Below the pieces are notes generated by a model. The model worked only from the letters and a program-made list of their open reading frames with translations. It ran no database searches and was not told the DNA's origin. Below, piece after piece: positions 9,590-18,178 of a DNA stretch of 64,000 nucleotides (position 1 is its first letter; the number at the start of each line of letters is the position of its first letter). The stretch is from an uncultured bacterium (GTDB taxonomy: Bacteria; Cyanobacteriota; Vampirovibrionia; Gastranaerophilales; Gastranaerophilaceae): the NCBI GenBank assembly GCA_902797965.1, contig CADBUY010000004.1, positions 1 through 64,000 on the forward strand, read 5' to 3'. The translations under genes were made by a program, and so were the position numbers.

Positions 9590-11794
9590 GTGACTCAAAG
9601 TGTACAAAATTTTGATAATCGTAATAACAGATATGCTGTTCCACCTGCCGTTGTTCAGCCTCCTCGTGTAGCTCAGTCTGCGGTTCGTATTCCTGACTAT
9701 TATGTTCAGGATGAAAAGACAGGATTAAAAGACTCTTTAGAGAACAATCCTATGTATTCAACTGTTGTAAAAGGTTTTTTCGGACCGTTAATAGAACATC
9801 CTATTGCTTCAATTTTAACATGGTTTGGATGCGGATTTTTGCTTGATAAATATACTTCAGCCTGTGGCGGAGAGTATGATAAGAGTTTACTAAAAAAAGC
9901 GGTCAATCTTGGTGACAACATTCAAAACTCCAAATTTATTCAAAGTAAACCTGTCCAAAAAATATTAGGATTCTTGAAATCTTCTTCACAAAAAGGCGGC
10001 AAATTAGCAGATAAAAGTTCTGTAATAAAAGCTATGATTGAGACGCCGACAATGCCTGAATGGGAGATGGTAAAATCTGAGATGATACCACAAAGACAAA
10101 GAGTTGTTCACGATTTCAATCAAATAGTAAGCCAGCTTAAACTTAACGGAGAAGGGTTTGCTCCTTTACATAAACTTGCACTTGATAAAGAAGAAAAAGA
10201 AGCTTTGAAAAAAGCGTTTAGTGTTTCAAATATATCTGAAATTCCGGAAGACAAAGCTTCCAGTTTTATACAATTAAGAAGATTAGGCAAGCCTGCTGAT
10301 TTCATAAAACAAACCATTGCACTTGAAGATGGCGGTGTATTTATGACAAAACAGGAAATTCTGAAAGCAATGGGCAACAAAGATGAAGCATGGTTAAAAG
10401 CCGTCCACGAAGATACTATCGGGAAATACATTAGTGAAGTTCAGGAAGCGACAAAAAAATTAGGAAGTAAAGTCAGAGTCGGGATGGGAGAATATAAAGT
10501 ATTCGGCAAAAATCTCGGTATACTGAATGCTCCTACTAAAAGAGTTCTTGGATGTGACAATATTTACAACAGACTCTATAGTCTTGACGGAGGTGCTAAA
10601 ACCGCAACCGGAAGATTTATGTCGCGATTTATGCAAATGGTACATAGAGGTCTGACATTCGGCGGCGGTAAACTTGGTGTATTATTGTTTATTGCACCTG
10701 CTTTTGTAGAAACTGCTATCAATGTATATAAAGCCGAGCCAAACCAAAAAGTAGGAACCGGTGTTAGCAATTTAACAAATCATATATCTTGGGTATTTAC
10801 ATTCCCATTTGCATTACAAATCATGCACCACATCTGCGGTGCTCAAAATGCAGGTCTTAGCAAAGATACTATTCAACAGATAAGAAAACTTCAATCAGAC
10901 TTTAACAAAAAGAATGAAAAGAACGGTACTCCGGAAGGATTCAAAGACTACGAAGCATACAATAAAGAACGAAAACGAGTTAATGCGGAAATTCAAAAAC
11001 GTAAGGTTGTTGAAAACCAGAAATGGTACACAAAAGGCATAAGAAAACTTGCAGGTATTCTTACTCCTGATTTAGGCAAACTGGATGCTTATAATACCGG
11101 AAACATGTTTACAAGAAAGATATCACAACTGAGAAACTTACCGAGAAACTTAGTAGGTGTTCCGCTTCGTTTAATATTGTTTGGAGTACTTACAATGGGA
11201 GTTTTAGATACTGCAATTAATAAAACAATTAAATTTATATTTGGTGATTCTTATGACTCTATGAAAGAAGAAGAACAAAAAGATGCAAAAAAAGAACAAA
11301 AGAAATTCTTGAAAGAAGATTTAAATGAAAGGTTGTATGAAGCTCAAAGACAAAAGCTTGCAGCTATGGCTATAAATAGGGCTAAACAACAAAAGCAACA
11401 AACTGCACAAAATCCACAACAAGGACAAGCACTTGCTCATAGAGGTGCGGGATATAATTCCGAGGCAATTCCGCAAGTTCAACCAAAAGAAGTGATTAAA
11501 GAAAAAATCGACAATTACTCCTACATTCCGTCAGAGCAAAATGTTATAAAACAGCCGGCAGGAAAAGGAAGTCTTGACACATATTCTTATATTCCTGACC
11601 AAAATTCTACAGTTGCTCAAGATAAAAACGGCAAAATTAATTCATCTATAAAAAGAAGCTATATTCCGTCACAAGCCGGTGCTAACATTAATAAGAGCTG
11701 GGACAATTCTCATCTGCAATCAGCACTCGCAAGAGCAGACAGAGCAGAGGACAGAGCATACAAAATCCTGAGTGGCGACTTTTCGGGAATGTAA
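9590..11794 (+). CDS. Lineage-specific membrane protein with C-terminal YIP repeats
   Basis: A 734-residue protein that I do not recognise. It starts at GTG with AAGG upstream and a TATAAT at 9556-9561. The N-terminus is Pro/Gln/Asn-rich. Hydrophobic stretches occur near residues 63-82, 358-378, 398-416 and 523-545, separated by long charged helical regions. The C-terminal 130 residues are Gln/Ala-rich and hold three spaced copies of an SYIP-containing motif. There is no signal peptide or known catalytic motif. A scaffold or envelope protein is possible, but no function can be assigned. Codon use resembles the surrounding genes. Confidence 0.75.
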   Translation: MTQSVQNFDNRNNRYAVPPAVVQPPRVAQSAVRIPDYYVQDEKTGLKDSLENNPMYSTVVKGFFGPLIEHPIASILTWFGCGFLLDKYTSACGGEYDKSLLKKAVNLGDNIQNSKFIQSKPVQKILGFLKSSSQKGGKLADKSSVIKAMIETPTMPEWEMVKSEMIPQRQRVVHDFNQIVSQLKLNGEGFAPLHKLALDKEEKEALKKAFSVSNISEIPEDKASSFIQLRRLGKPADFIKQTIALEDGGVFMTKQEILKAMGNKDEAWLKAVHEDTIGKYISEVQEATKKLGSKVRVGMGEYKVFGKNLGILNAPTKRVLGCDNIYNRLYSLDGGAKTATGRFMSRFMQMVHRGLTFGGGKLGVLLFIAPAFVETAINVYKAEPNQKVGTGVSNLTNHISWVFTFPFALQIMHHICGAQNAGLSKDTIQQIRKLQSDFNKKNEKNGTPEGFKDYEAYNKERKRVNAEIQKRKVVENQKWYTKGIRKLAGILTPDLGKLDAYNTGNMFTRKISQLRNLPRNLVGVPLRLILFGVLTMGVLDTAINKTIKFIFGDSYDSMKEEEQKDAKKEQKKFLKEDLNERLYEAQRQKLAAMAINRAKQQKQQTAQNPQQGQALAHRGAGYNSEAIPQVQPKEVIKEKIDNYSYIPSEQNVIKQPAGKGSLDTYSYIPDQNSTVAQDKNGKINSSIKRSYIPSQAGANINKSWDNSHLQSALARADRAEDRAYKILSGDFSGM

Positions 11795-11795
11795 A

Positions 11796-12136
11796 TTATA
11801 CTGATATCTTAAACTCAGGACATTCAACTTTTTTCGGTTTTACTTCCGGATATTTAATCCTTACAAGCGGAATGTTATGACGTTCCGCATAAGAAAGTAT
11901 ATTATAATGAACTTCTGACAAAGGAAGTGAATTAGGAATTTTTATTCCCATAATATCTGGACGAACAAGCCCTTCATACATTTCATTCTCGTGTATAACT
12001 TTTCTTATTGCTTGTTCAAACTCTTTATCAATTTTAGCTATTTCATCTAATGTTGTGCAATCTTTTAACTTTCTTGAATTAACATCCGTAAAAGAATAGA
12101 ACCATAAATTTTAGAATTTGTCTTAATGCTAAGCAT
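11796..12136 (-). pseudogene. Frameshifted small hypothetical gene
   Basis: The 61-residue open frame starting at 11981 continues upstream, without a stop or standard start codon, as plausible protein (FYSFTDVNSRKLKDC...). A second frame beginning at ATG 12136 gives MLSIKTNSKIYG and would join it exactly if one base were inserted at about 12101/12102. The restored product would be 113 residues. I infer a single-base deletion, or a sequencing error. No Shine-Dalgarno is visible before 12136. If the gene is not restored, only the ATG at 11981 with weak GAG remains. No family was recognised. Confidence 0.6.
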
Positions 12137-12251
12137 TTTAATTCATTAAATATATTGTTTTACATATTTATTGCAAATCATCTATATGTTTGATTACAAA
12201 TTATAAGAAAAACTATACACTTATATTACAAAGAGTATGGGGAGAGATATT

Positions 12252-13127
12252 GTGAAATCGAATTTAAAATTAAAACCTGCTGAGAAGAAAAACAACCTTA
12301 AAGTTGTTGATAAAAATGCAGTAAAAACTACTAAATACAGCGATATTAATCTTAATAAATGGAAAGATTACGGACATATTAAAACCGATACTTTGTGGGA
12401 ATTCCCAACTCGTTTAAAAGAAGGTGGTCATTCAAATGAGTATCATGGTAATTATATTCCCCAGATTGCTCAACAAATTTATGAAAGATATACAAAAAAA
12501 GATGATGTTGTTCTTGATTTGTTCTTTGGCTCAGGAACTTCAGGTATAGAAGCTCTAAATATGGGCAGACGTTGTATTGGTGTTGAACTAAAAGACGAAC
12601 TTGCAGAAAAAGTCTCTGAGAAATTTACGCCTAAACAGCTTGTTACTGATGTTAATATAATTTGTGCTGACTCAGCAAGCGAATTAGCTAAAGAAAAAGT
12701 TAAAGCTCGTTTGGAAATTATGGGTAAAAAACAAGCTCAAATGCTTATTCTTCATCCGCCTTATGACGATATTATTAAATTTTCAGATAAAAAAGAAGAT
12801 TTATCGAACTGCTCATCAACAGAAGAATTTTACGATTTATTTGAAAAAGTTGCAAAGAACGGCTATGACCTCTTAGAAAAAGGCAGGTTTGCAGCTCTTA
12901 TTATTGGTGATAGCTACAAAAACTCAGAAGTGCAGCCTTTAGGCTTTATGTGCATGGCTCGTATGATGAACCTTGGTTTTAAACTAAAAGGTATTATTGT
13001 AAAAGATATTCAAGGGAATGAAAGAGCGAAAGGTAAGACTGCTAATCTTTGGAGATACAGAGCATTAGCAGGAGGATTTTATATTTTTAAACATGAATAT
13101 GTAATGGTGTTTCAGAAAGGAGGGTAA
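12252..13127 (+). CDS. Orphan DNA adenine/cytosine-N4 methyltransferase
   Basis: A 291-residue SAM-dependent DNA methylase. GTG at 12252 is preferred over the ATG at 12237 because GGGGAGAG lies at the correct distance before it. Motif I DLFFGSGT is at residues 89-96, and the amino-methylase motif IV appears as HPPY at 168-171, an H in place of the usual D/N/S. Motif I precedes motif IV, the reverse of the common N6_N4 (beta) order. The C-terminal part (RALAGGFYIFKHEYVMVFQK) resembles site-specific methylases of phages and low-GC bacteria. No partner nuclease is adjacent, so it is an orphan, possibly regulatory or prophage-derived. Confidence 0.8.
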   Translation: MKSNLKLKPAEKKNNLKVVDKNAVKTTKYSDINLNKWKDYGHIKTDTLWEFPTRLKEGGHSNEYHGNYIPQIAQQIYERYTKKDDVVLDLFFGSGTSGIEALNMGRRCIGVELKDELAEKVSEKFTPKQLVTDVNIICADSASELAKEKVKARLEIMGKKQAQMLILHPPYDDIIKFSDKKEDLSNCSSTEEFYDLFEKVAKNGYDLLEKGRFAALIIGDSYKNSEVQPLGFMCMARMMNLGFKLKGIIVKDIQGNERAKGKTANLWRYRALAGGFYIFKHEYVMVFQKGG

Positions 13128-13137
13128 TGTATATAGG

Positions 13138-13160
13138 GGATTGAAGTACATATTCAATCC
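13138..13160. terminator. Hairpin after the methyltransferase
   Basis: GGATTGAA (13138-13145) pairs perfectly with TTCAATCC (13153-13160) around a seven-base loop, 10 bases after the methylase stop codon. The following sequence is T/A-rich rather than a clean T run, so termination may be partial. Confidence 0.55.
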
Positions 13161-13178
13161 TTGTGTATATTATATTAT

Positions 13179-13463
13179 ATGCTTAAACAAACTTCTGACG
13201 GAATACTTGTAAATATAAAAATAGTTCCAAATTCATCAAAGAACGATATAGTTTTAGAGGATGAATTTGTAAAAATTAAAATTACGGCTCAGCCTATAGA
13301 GGGAAAAGCAAATAAGGCTTTAATTGAATTTTTGTCAAAGAAGTTTAAAATTCCAAAAACAAGTATTGAGATAGTAAAGGGTGAAACCTCAAAAGAAAAG
13401 ACTCTATTTTTTAAAACGTCTGATGAAGTCAAACAAAACCTGATAATTTCTTGTTTTTCTTAA
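13179..13463 (+). CDS. YggU/DUF167 family protein
   Basis: A 94-residue small cytoplasmic protein of the DUF167 (YggU) family, whose biochemical role is unknown. The family signature is clear: KIVPNSSKNDI near the start and PIEGKANKALIEFLSKKF, followed by IVKGETSKEKTL. I use the ATG at 13179. An in-frame TTG at 13161 would add six residues atypical of the family. No ribosome-binding site is visible; a TATATT box ends about seven bases before the ATG, so the message may be leaderless. Confidence 0.88.
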   Translation: MLKQTSDGILVNIKIVPNSSKNDIVLEDEFVKIKITAQPIEGKANKALIEFLSKKFKIPKTSIEIVKGETSKEKTLFFKTSDEVKQNLIISCFS

Positions 13464-13472
13464 CCTGTTCAA

Positions 13473-13501
13473 TTGACAAAAGCTAAAAAAAAATATACTA
13501 T
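13473..13501 (+). promoter_or_regulatory. Promoter with consensus -35
   Basis: TTGACA at 13473-13478 and TACTAT at 13496-13501 with a 17-bp A-rich spacer, 26 bp before the ATG of the small protein at 13527. It probably drives the small protein and the antiporter. Confidence 0.7.
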
Positions 13502-13526
13502 AAAATAAGAAAAAGGTGTTAAAAAT

Positions 13527-13829
13527 ATGTATAAACGTTGGTATGATATCGACCCTACAGTAAGTCTGGCAGTTAGTTTAATGCGGAATGCAAATATAAT
13601 AACGCAATATAAATGTGCAGATTTAATAGTTAATGCCTCTAAAGAAAATGGTATTGATATATCGGAAAATATTTTAACAGATGCATTTACTTATGTTTTA
13701 AGACGTTGGTATGATACAGATCAAAAAATTGCTGAGGCATTTGAATATTTAAAGCTGCTTCCTGTAGATGTTCAAAAAGATGTTGCTTTGCAATTAATTA
13801 ATTTACTGCAGCTTGAAGAAACTCACTAA
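13527..13829 (+). CDS. Small hypothetical protein upstream of antiporter
   Basis: A 100-residue acidic, all-helical soluble protein that I do not recognise. It contains two similar segments, KRWYDIDPTVSLAVSLM at the start and RRWYDTDQKIAEAFEYL near residue 60, suggesting an internal duplication of an about 55-residue unit. AAAGGTG precedes the ATG. Its stop lies two bases before the antiporter start, so the pair are almost certainly co-translated and it may be a cytoplasmic partner or regulator of that carrier. Confidence 0.75.
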   Translation: MYKRWYDIDPTVSLAVSLMRNANIITQYKCADLIVNASKENGIDISENILTDAFTYVLRRWYDTDQKIAEAFEYLKLLPVDVQKDVALQLINLLQLEETH

Positions 13830-13831
13830 AT

Positions 13832-15148
13832 ATGAATAGCATAATAAATTTTATAACTAATCCGGCATTGTTATCAGTAGTTTTACTGTGTGTTTTGTGT
13901 GTTCGGAAAGTAAATGTGTTGCTTGCAATAATTGTTTCGACTATAACCGCTGGCTTAATGTCAGGGATGGGTATAAAACACGTTATGGATGTTTTCATAT
14001 CAGGTATGGGAGGTAATTCAGAAACAGCTCTCAGTTACATTCTTCTTGGTGCTTTTGCAGCAACGATGGCACATTCAGGGTTTACTGACGTAATATCAAA
14101 TAAAATAGCCAATGTTGTTTCAGGAAAAAAATACGTTTTATTTTTAATTTTGGCGCTTATTGCAATGGCTTCTCAAAACATAATTCCTATCCATATTGCA
14201 TTTATACCGATAATTATTCCTCCGCTTTTATCTGTTATGAACGGAATGAAAATCGACAGACGTGCAGTAGCCTGCGTATTAGCATTCGGATTAAAAATGC
14301 CGTATATTGCTATTCCTGTAGGTTTTGGTCTTATTTTTCAAAATCTTATTGCCGATAATATGGTTCAAAATGGAATTACTGTATTGAGAGATGATGTTTG
14401 GAAATCAACATTTATACTTGGTGTTGGAATGTTTGCTGGATTGTTAGCTGCAATTTTGATATCATACAGAAAACCAAGGATTTATGAGGATAAAAGAGTA
14501 ACATTAACAGAAAATAAAGAGGTAAAATTCCGTACGACTCATTGGTTAATTATAATAGCAGCTATTGCAACTTTTGTAGTTCAGCTTCTCACAAAATCGC
14601 TGCCGTTGGGTGCTTTGGTTGGGCTCGGCATAATTTTCTCTTTTGGTGTTATCCCACAGGATAAAATGGATCACATGATGAACGAGGGTATTTATTTAAT
14701 GGGATATGTAGCTTTTGTAATGCTTGTGGCTGCGGGTTTTGCTTCGGTTTTAAAAGAAACCGGAGCGATTGAAACTCTTGTTAGTTTGGTTTTAAATTAT
14801 TTACCGCAAAATATAATTTTAACCTCATTAATAATTCTAATTTTAGGTTTGTTTATAACAATAGGTATCGGAACTTCTTTTGGTACAATTCCTATTATTG
14901 CTGTTTTATTTGTTCCAATATGTGCAAAAATGGGATTTAATCCTCAACAGATAGTTGTTTTAATTGCTGCCGCCGCGGCTCTGGGTGATGCAGGCTCACC
15001 GGCTTCCGATACGACTCTTGGTCCAACTTCAGGATTAAATGTAGATGGTCAGCATAATCACATTTTTGATACATGTATCCCGACTTTTTTACATTATAAT
15101 ATTGCACTAATTCTTTTTGCTTTAATAGGTATCTGGATTTTTAATTAA
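13832..15148 (+). CDS. Na+/H+ antiporter family membrane protein
   Basis: A 438-residue polytopic inner-membrane protein with about 11-12 hydrophobic segments. Sequence style matches the Na_H_antiporter (NhaC-like) family, including a conserved-looking polar stretch near the C-terminus (AALGDAGSPASDTTLGPTSGLN) and GTSFGTIPIIAVLF. The substrate cannot be read; sodium/proton exchange is a family inference, and amino-acid-related transport by relatives is possible. It is coupled to the preceding 100-residue protein. ilvD follows after 42 bases with its own good ribosome-binding site. Confidence 0.8.
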   Translation: MNSIINFITNPALLSVVLLCVLCVRKVNVLLAIIVSTITAGLMSGMGIKHVMDVFISGMGGNSETALSYILLGAFAATMAHSGFTDVISNKIANVVSGKKYVLFLILALIAMASQNIIPIHIAFIPIIIPPLLSVMNGMKIDRRAVACVLAFGLKMPYIAIPVGFGLIFQNLIADNMVQNGITVLRDDVWKSTFILGVGMFAGLLAAILISYRKPRIYEDKRVTLTENKEVKFRTTHWLIIIAAIATFVVQLLTKSLPLGALVGLGIIFSFGVIPQDKMDHMMNEGIYLMGYVAFVMLVAAGFASVLKETGAIETLVSLVLNYLPQNIILTSLIILILGLFITIGIGTSFGTIPIIAVLFVPICAKMGFNPQQIVVLIAAAAALGDAGSPASDTTLGPTSGLNVDGQHNHIFDTCIPTFLHYNIALILFALIGIWIFN

Positions 15149-15190
15149 TACTTTGTGCTAGAATAATTAGAGTAAAAGAGGGGTATTATT

Positions 15191-16912
15191 ATGCGCAGTG
15201 ATAATATAAAAAAGGGAATTGCAAAGACTCCGCACAGAAGTTTATTGATGGCAACGGGAGTTTCAAAAAAGAATATTCAGAGTCCGTTTATAGGAATAGC
15301 AAGTTCATTTTCAGATTTAGTTCCCGGACATATCGGAATGAGAGATTTGGAACGTCAGATTGAGAAAGGTATTCATACAGGCGGAGGTCAGGCTTTTATA
15401 TTTGGAGTTCCAGCTGTATGTGACGGTATTGCAATGGGACATGACGGTATGAGATATTCTCTCCCGTCAAGAGATTTGATAGCCGATTGTGTTGAAACAG
15501 TTGCTAATGCGCATCAACTTGATGGTTTAGTTTTGTTATCAAATTGCGATAAAATTACTCCCGCAATGCTTATTGCAGCAGCAAGAATTAATATTCCGAC
15601 AATTATTGTTACAGCAGGTCCAATGCTTGATGGTGAAAGCAAGTGTGAAAAACTCACTATGATTAAGGGCGCATTTGAAGCTATAGGTAAATACAGAAAT
15701 GGTGAAATTAGTGAGGATAGGTTAATAGAGCTTGAAGAAGCATCTTGTCCGTCAGCAGGTGCTTGTCAGGGATTGTATACAGCAAACACAATGGCGTGTT
15801 TAACGGAAGTTATTGGGATGAGTTTACCCCATTGTGCAACTTCTGCTGCAGTTTCTTCCGAAAAACGCAGAATTGCTTTTGAAAGCGGTATGCAGATTGT
15901 AGAACTTGTAAGACAGAATAAATGTCCATTAGATATTATTAACAGGGATTCTTTAAGAAATGCTATAATTGCCGATTTAGCAATGGGCGGTTCTACAAAC
16001 TCTTTCTTGCATATTCTGGCTATTGCCAACGCAATAGAACAAGCTATTCCCTCTCCTTGGGGGAGGGTAGAGGCTCTTAATGAGCCTAAGCGAATTATAG
16101 AGCCTCGTGTGGGGGTTGATTTAAAAGATTTTGAAGAACTTTCACATAAAATTCATCAGTTCGTAAAACTTGAACCGTCAAATAATATAACAATGACAGA
16201 GTTTCATAAGGCAGGCGGCGTAAATGCGGTATTAAAAGAATTACTAAAAAGTGTTTCCGAATTTAAAGATTGTGAGGGAGTTGCATTAGTAAAAACAAGT
16301 GAAATCGTTAAAAATGCTTATGTTGATAGAAATGTTATTCACGATTATAGTGAACCGTTTACTACAAAACCGGGGTTGGGAATTTTGTACGGAAATATTG
16401 CCCCTGAAGGCTCAGTTATTAAAATATCAGCTGTTGATAAAAGCTGTTATGAGTTTGAGGGAAGTGCAAAGTGCTTTAACTCGGAAGAAGAAGCAATGTC
16501 TGCTCTTGAAAACAATAAGATTAAAGAGGGTGACGTGGTTGTAATACGTTATGAGGGTCCAAAAGGCGGCCCGGGGATGAGAGAGATGCTTGCTCCTACT
16601 TCACTTCTTGTTGGTAAAGGTCTGGGGACAAAAGCTGCTTTGATTACAGACGGAAGATTTTCAGGCGGTACAAGGGGAATTTGTGTCGGTCATATTTGTC
16701 CTGAAGCCGCAAATGGCGGAACAATAGCTTTAATAGAAGACGGCGATAAAATAAGAATTGATATAAATAAACGCACTCTTGATTTATTAGTTGATGAAAA
16801 AACGCTGGAAGAGCGCAGGGGAAAATTGCAACCATTTAAAGCTAAAGCAACAGGATTTTTAGCTAAATATTCAAGAACTGTAAGTGATGCTTCGCATGGT
16901 GCTATAGTTTAG
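15191..16912 (+). CDS. ilvD: Dihydroxy-acid dehydratase with in-frame palindromic insertion
   Basis: A 573-residue Fe-S enzyme that dehydrates dihydroxy-acids to 2-keto acids in valine, isoleucine and pantothenate synthesis. Cluster-ligand cysteines are visible at C119 ([10 protein letters not shown]) and C192 (SAGACQG), with C186 beside it; the C-terminal ITDGRFSGG motif is intact. AGAGGGG precedes the ATG. Residues about 286-308 ([16 protein letters not shown]...) do not look like IlvD. They are encoded by a two-part palindromic repeat at 16047-16110, placed between the LAIANA helix and VDLKDFEEL. Without it, the length would be about 551, close to the usual value. The reading frame is preserved throughout, so the protein is probably functional. 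Confidence 0.95.
   Translation: MRSDNIKKGIAKTPHRSLLMATGVSKKNIQSPFIGIASSFSDLVPGHIGMRDLERQIEKGIHTGGGQAFIFGVPAVCDGIAMGHDGMRYSLPSRDLIADCVETVANAHQLDGLVLLSNCDKITPAMLIAAARINIPTIIVTAGPMLDGESKCEKLTMIKGAFEAIGKYRNGEISEDRLIELEEASCPSAGACQGLYTANTMACLTEVIGMSLPHCATSAAVSSEKRRIAFESGMQIVELVRQNKCPLDIINRDSLRNAIIADLAMGGSTNSFLHILAIANAIEQAIPSPWGRVEALNEPKRIIEPRVGVDLKDFEELSHKIHQFVKLEPSNNITMTEFHKAGGVNAVLKELLKSVSEFKDCEGVALVKTSEIVKNAYVDRNVIHDYSEPFTTKPGLGILYGNIAPEGSVIKISAVDKSCYEFEGSAKCFNSEEEAMSALENNKIKEGDVVVIRYEGPKGGPGMREMLAPTSLLVGKGLGTKAALITDGRFSGGTRGICVGHICPEAANGGTIALIEDGDKIRIDINKRTLDLLVDEKTLEERRGKLQPFKAKATGFLAKYSRTVSDASHGAIV
16047..16110. repeat. Composite palindromic element inside ilvD
   Basis: Two adjacent hairpins: CCCTCTCC-TTG-GGGGAGGG at 16049-16067, and GAGGCTCT at 16070-16077 paired with AGAGCCTC at 16099-16106. 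The same pairing of a CCCTC hairpin with a GAGGCTC motif occurs in the intergenic cluster at 49.8-49.95 kb, so this appears to be a copy of a mobile repeat inserted in frame. Confidence 0.8.
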
Positions 16913-16923
16913 AAATAATACTT

Positions 16924-18003
16924 TTACATCAAATCTTCTACTTTAAAATTTTCTTCAAAATCTTTAGACTGTTTTAAAATTTTGTCTATAGTCTTTTGTT
17001 CATTTCCGTACGCATGGAAGTATGATATTGAGGTCTTGACACCATCAGTGGATTGCATAGCTTTTATATGTTCTTCAAGTCTTTTTATTGTTTCTTTTGG
17101 ATATCTCTGAAACGGAGATTTGTCACAATGTAAGAGTTCAAGTAATTTTTCTTTAAAAAGCGGTACGTTATCTCTTATGTTAGATTCTTCATTTCTTAAG
17201 AAGCCTTGCATTTCAAAAATCATAGAACTATGTCTAGGAAAACCTAATGTCATACCAAACAGAGCATGTCCTCTTGAACTTGTACAAAACGGCAGATACT
17301 CTAACAATGCATTATATATTGTTCCCAAATTTTCTGATTGTTTAACTCCCAATTCTGCACAATAGACATCTTTATTATCCTTAATAATTTTCATTACTTC
17401 ATTTTTATTTAAGAAATACAGTCCACCACCATGCAATTTTACTACATCAAATTTATTAGCTATTTTTGGATTTAGTTTTATCTTGCTAAAATCTATTTGT
17501 CCGTCAAAACCTCCTTGATTAAACCATGCTGGTTTTCGGTCGGTTAATACTGCAAATAGCTGCATATTATCAGGTTCCATTTCTCGTAATACTGCATTAT
17601 TACGTAAATTTATTCCATAGTTAGCTAAATAATCACGTTCTTTTTGTGATAATGATTTAAAAATTTCAATTTTATTAATATTATCTTTTGAAAATCCTTT
17701 TATGACTTCTTCTTCCAGTGAACTTAGCTTCCTTTTTTCTGGTGGCGTAATTATCTTAAACCAGCCGTTAAGTGCATAGCTTTTAGTTCCTCCATGTTTT
17801 AAGACAAGCTCTTCCCATTGATTATATTTTAGACTTTTTGTTTCTGTAGGTATATTGAACGGAATTGATTTATATTCGGCAGGACCTGCGTATCTATACT
17901 TTGCACCTGCTTTTATATTCTGCGGTAATGTTTCAAGAACCGTTCTTTTGCCGCTTGTGCTAACGTACCTCATTAAATCTATAGAAGCTTTTGTTATATT
18001 CAT
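16924..18003 (-). CDS. Hypothetical 359-residue protein
   Basis: I do not recognise this protein. It is soluble, mixed alpha/beta, without a signal peptide or transmembrane segment. A Gly/His-rich central part (VVKLHGGGLYFLN) and a stretch with CTSSRGHALFGMTLGF look like a folded catalytic or binding core at residues 190-270. The C-terminal 90 residues are charged and helical. It is convergent with ilvD (12 bases between stops) and divergent from the ADP-ribosyltransferase-like gene across a 175-base AT-rich gap. Its placement suggests membership of the same lineage-specific accessory stretch; a role as effector or partner is speculation. Confidence 0.7.
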   Translation of the reverse strand: MNITKASIDLMRYVSTSGKRTVLETLPQNIKAGAKYRYAGPAEYKSIPFNIPTETKSLKYNQWEELVLKHGGTKSYALNGWFKIITPPEKRKLSSLEEEVIKGFSKDNINKIEIFKSLSQKERDYLANYGINLRNNAVLREMEPDNMQLFAVLTDRKPAWFNQGGFDGQIDFSKIKLNPKIANKFDVVKLHGGGLYFLNKNEVMKIIKDNKDVYCAELGVKQSENLGTIYNALLEYLPFCTSSRGHALFGMTLGFPRHSSMIFEMQGFLRNEESNIRDNVPLFKEKLLELLHCDKSPFQRYPKETIKRLEEHIKAMQSTDGVKTSISYFHAYGNEQKTIDKILKQSKDFEENFKVEDLM

Positions 18004-18178
18004 ATATTAATCCATTTAAAACATCTTACTTATAAATAAAGTATTCTTATTTGAAAAAATTGCTTTTTTGCTACAATTATAAACAATAGATAAAAAAATT
18101 GTATAGTTTTGTAAACATTATTTATTAAATACTAAAGTTTTTCAAAAAAAATGCCGATATAAATAACGGAGTATTTAT

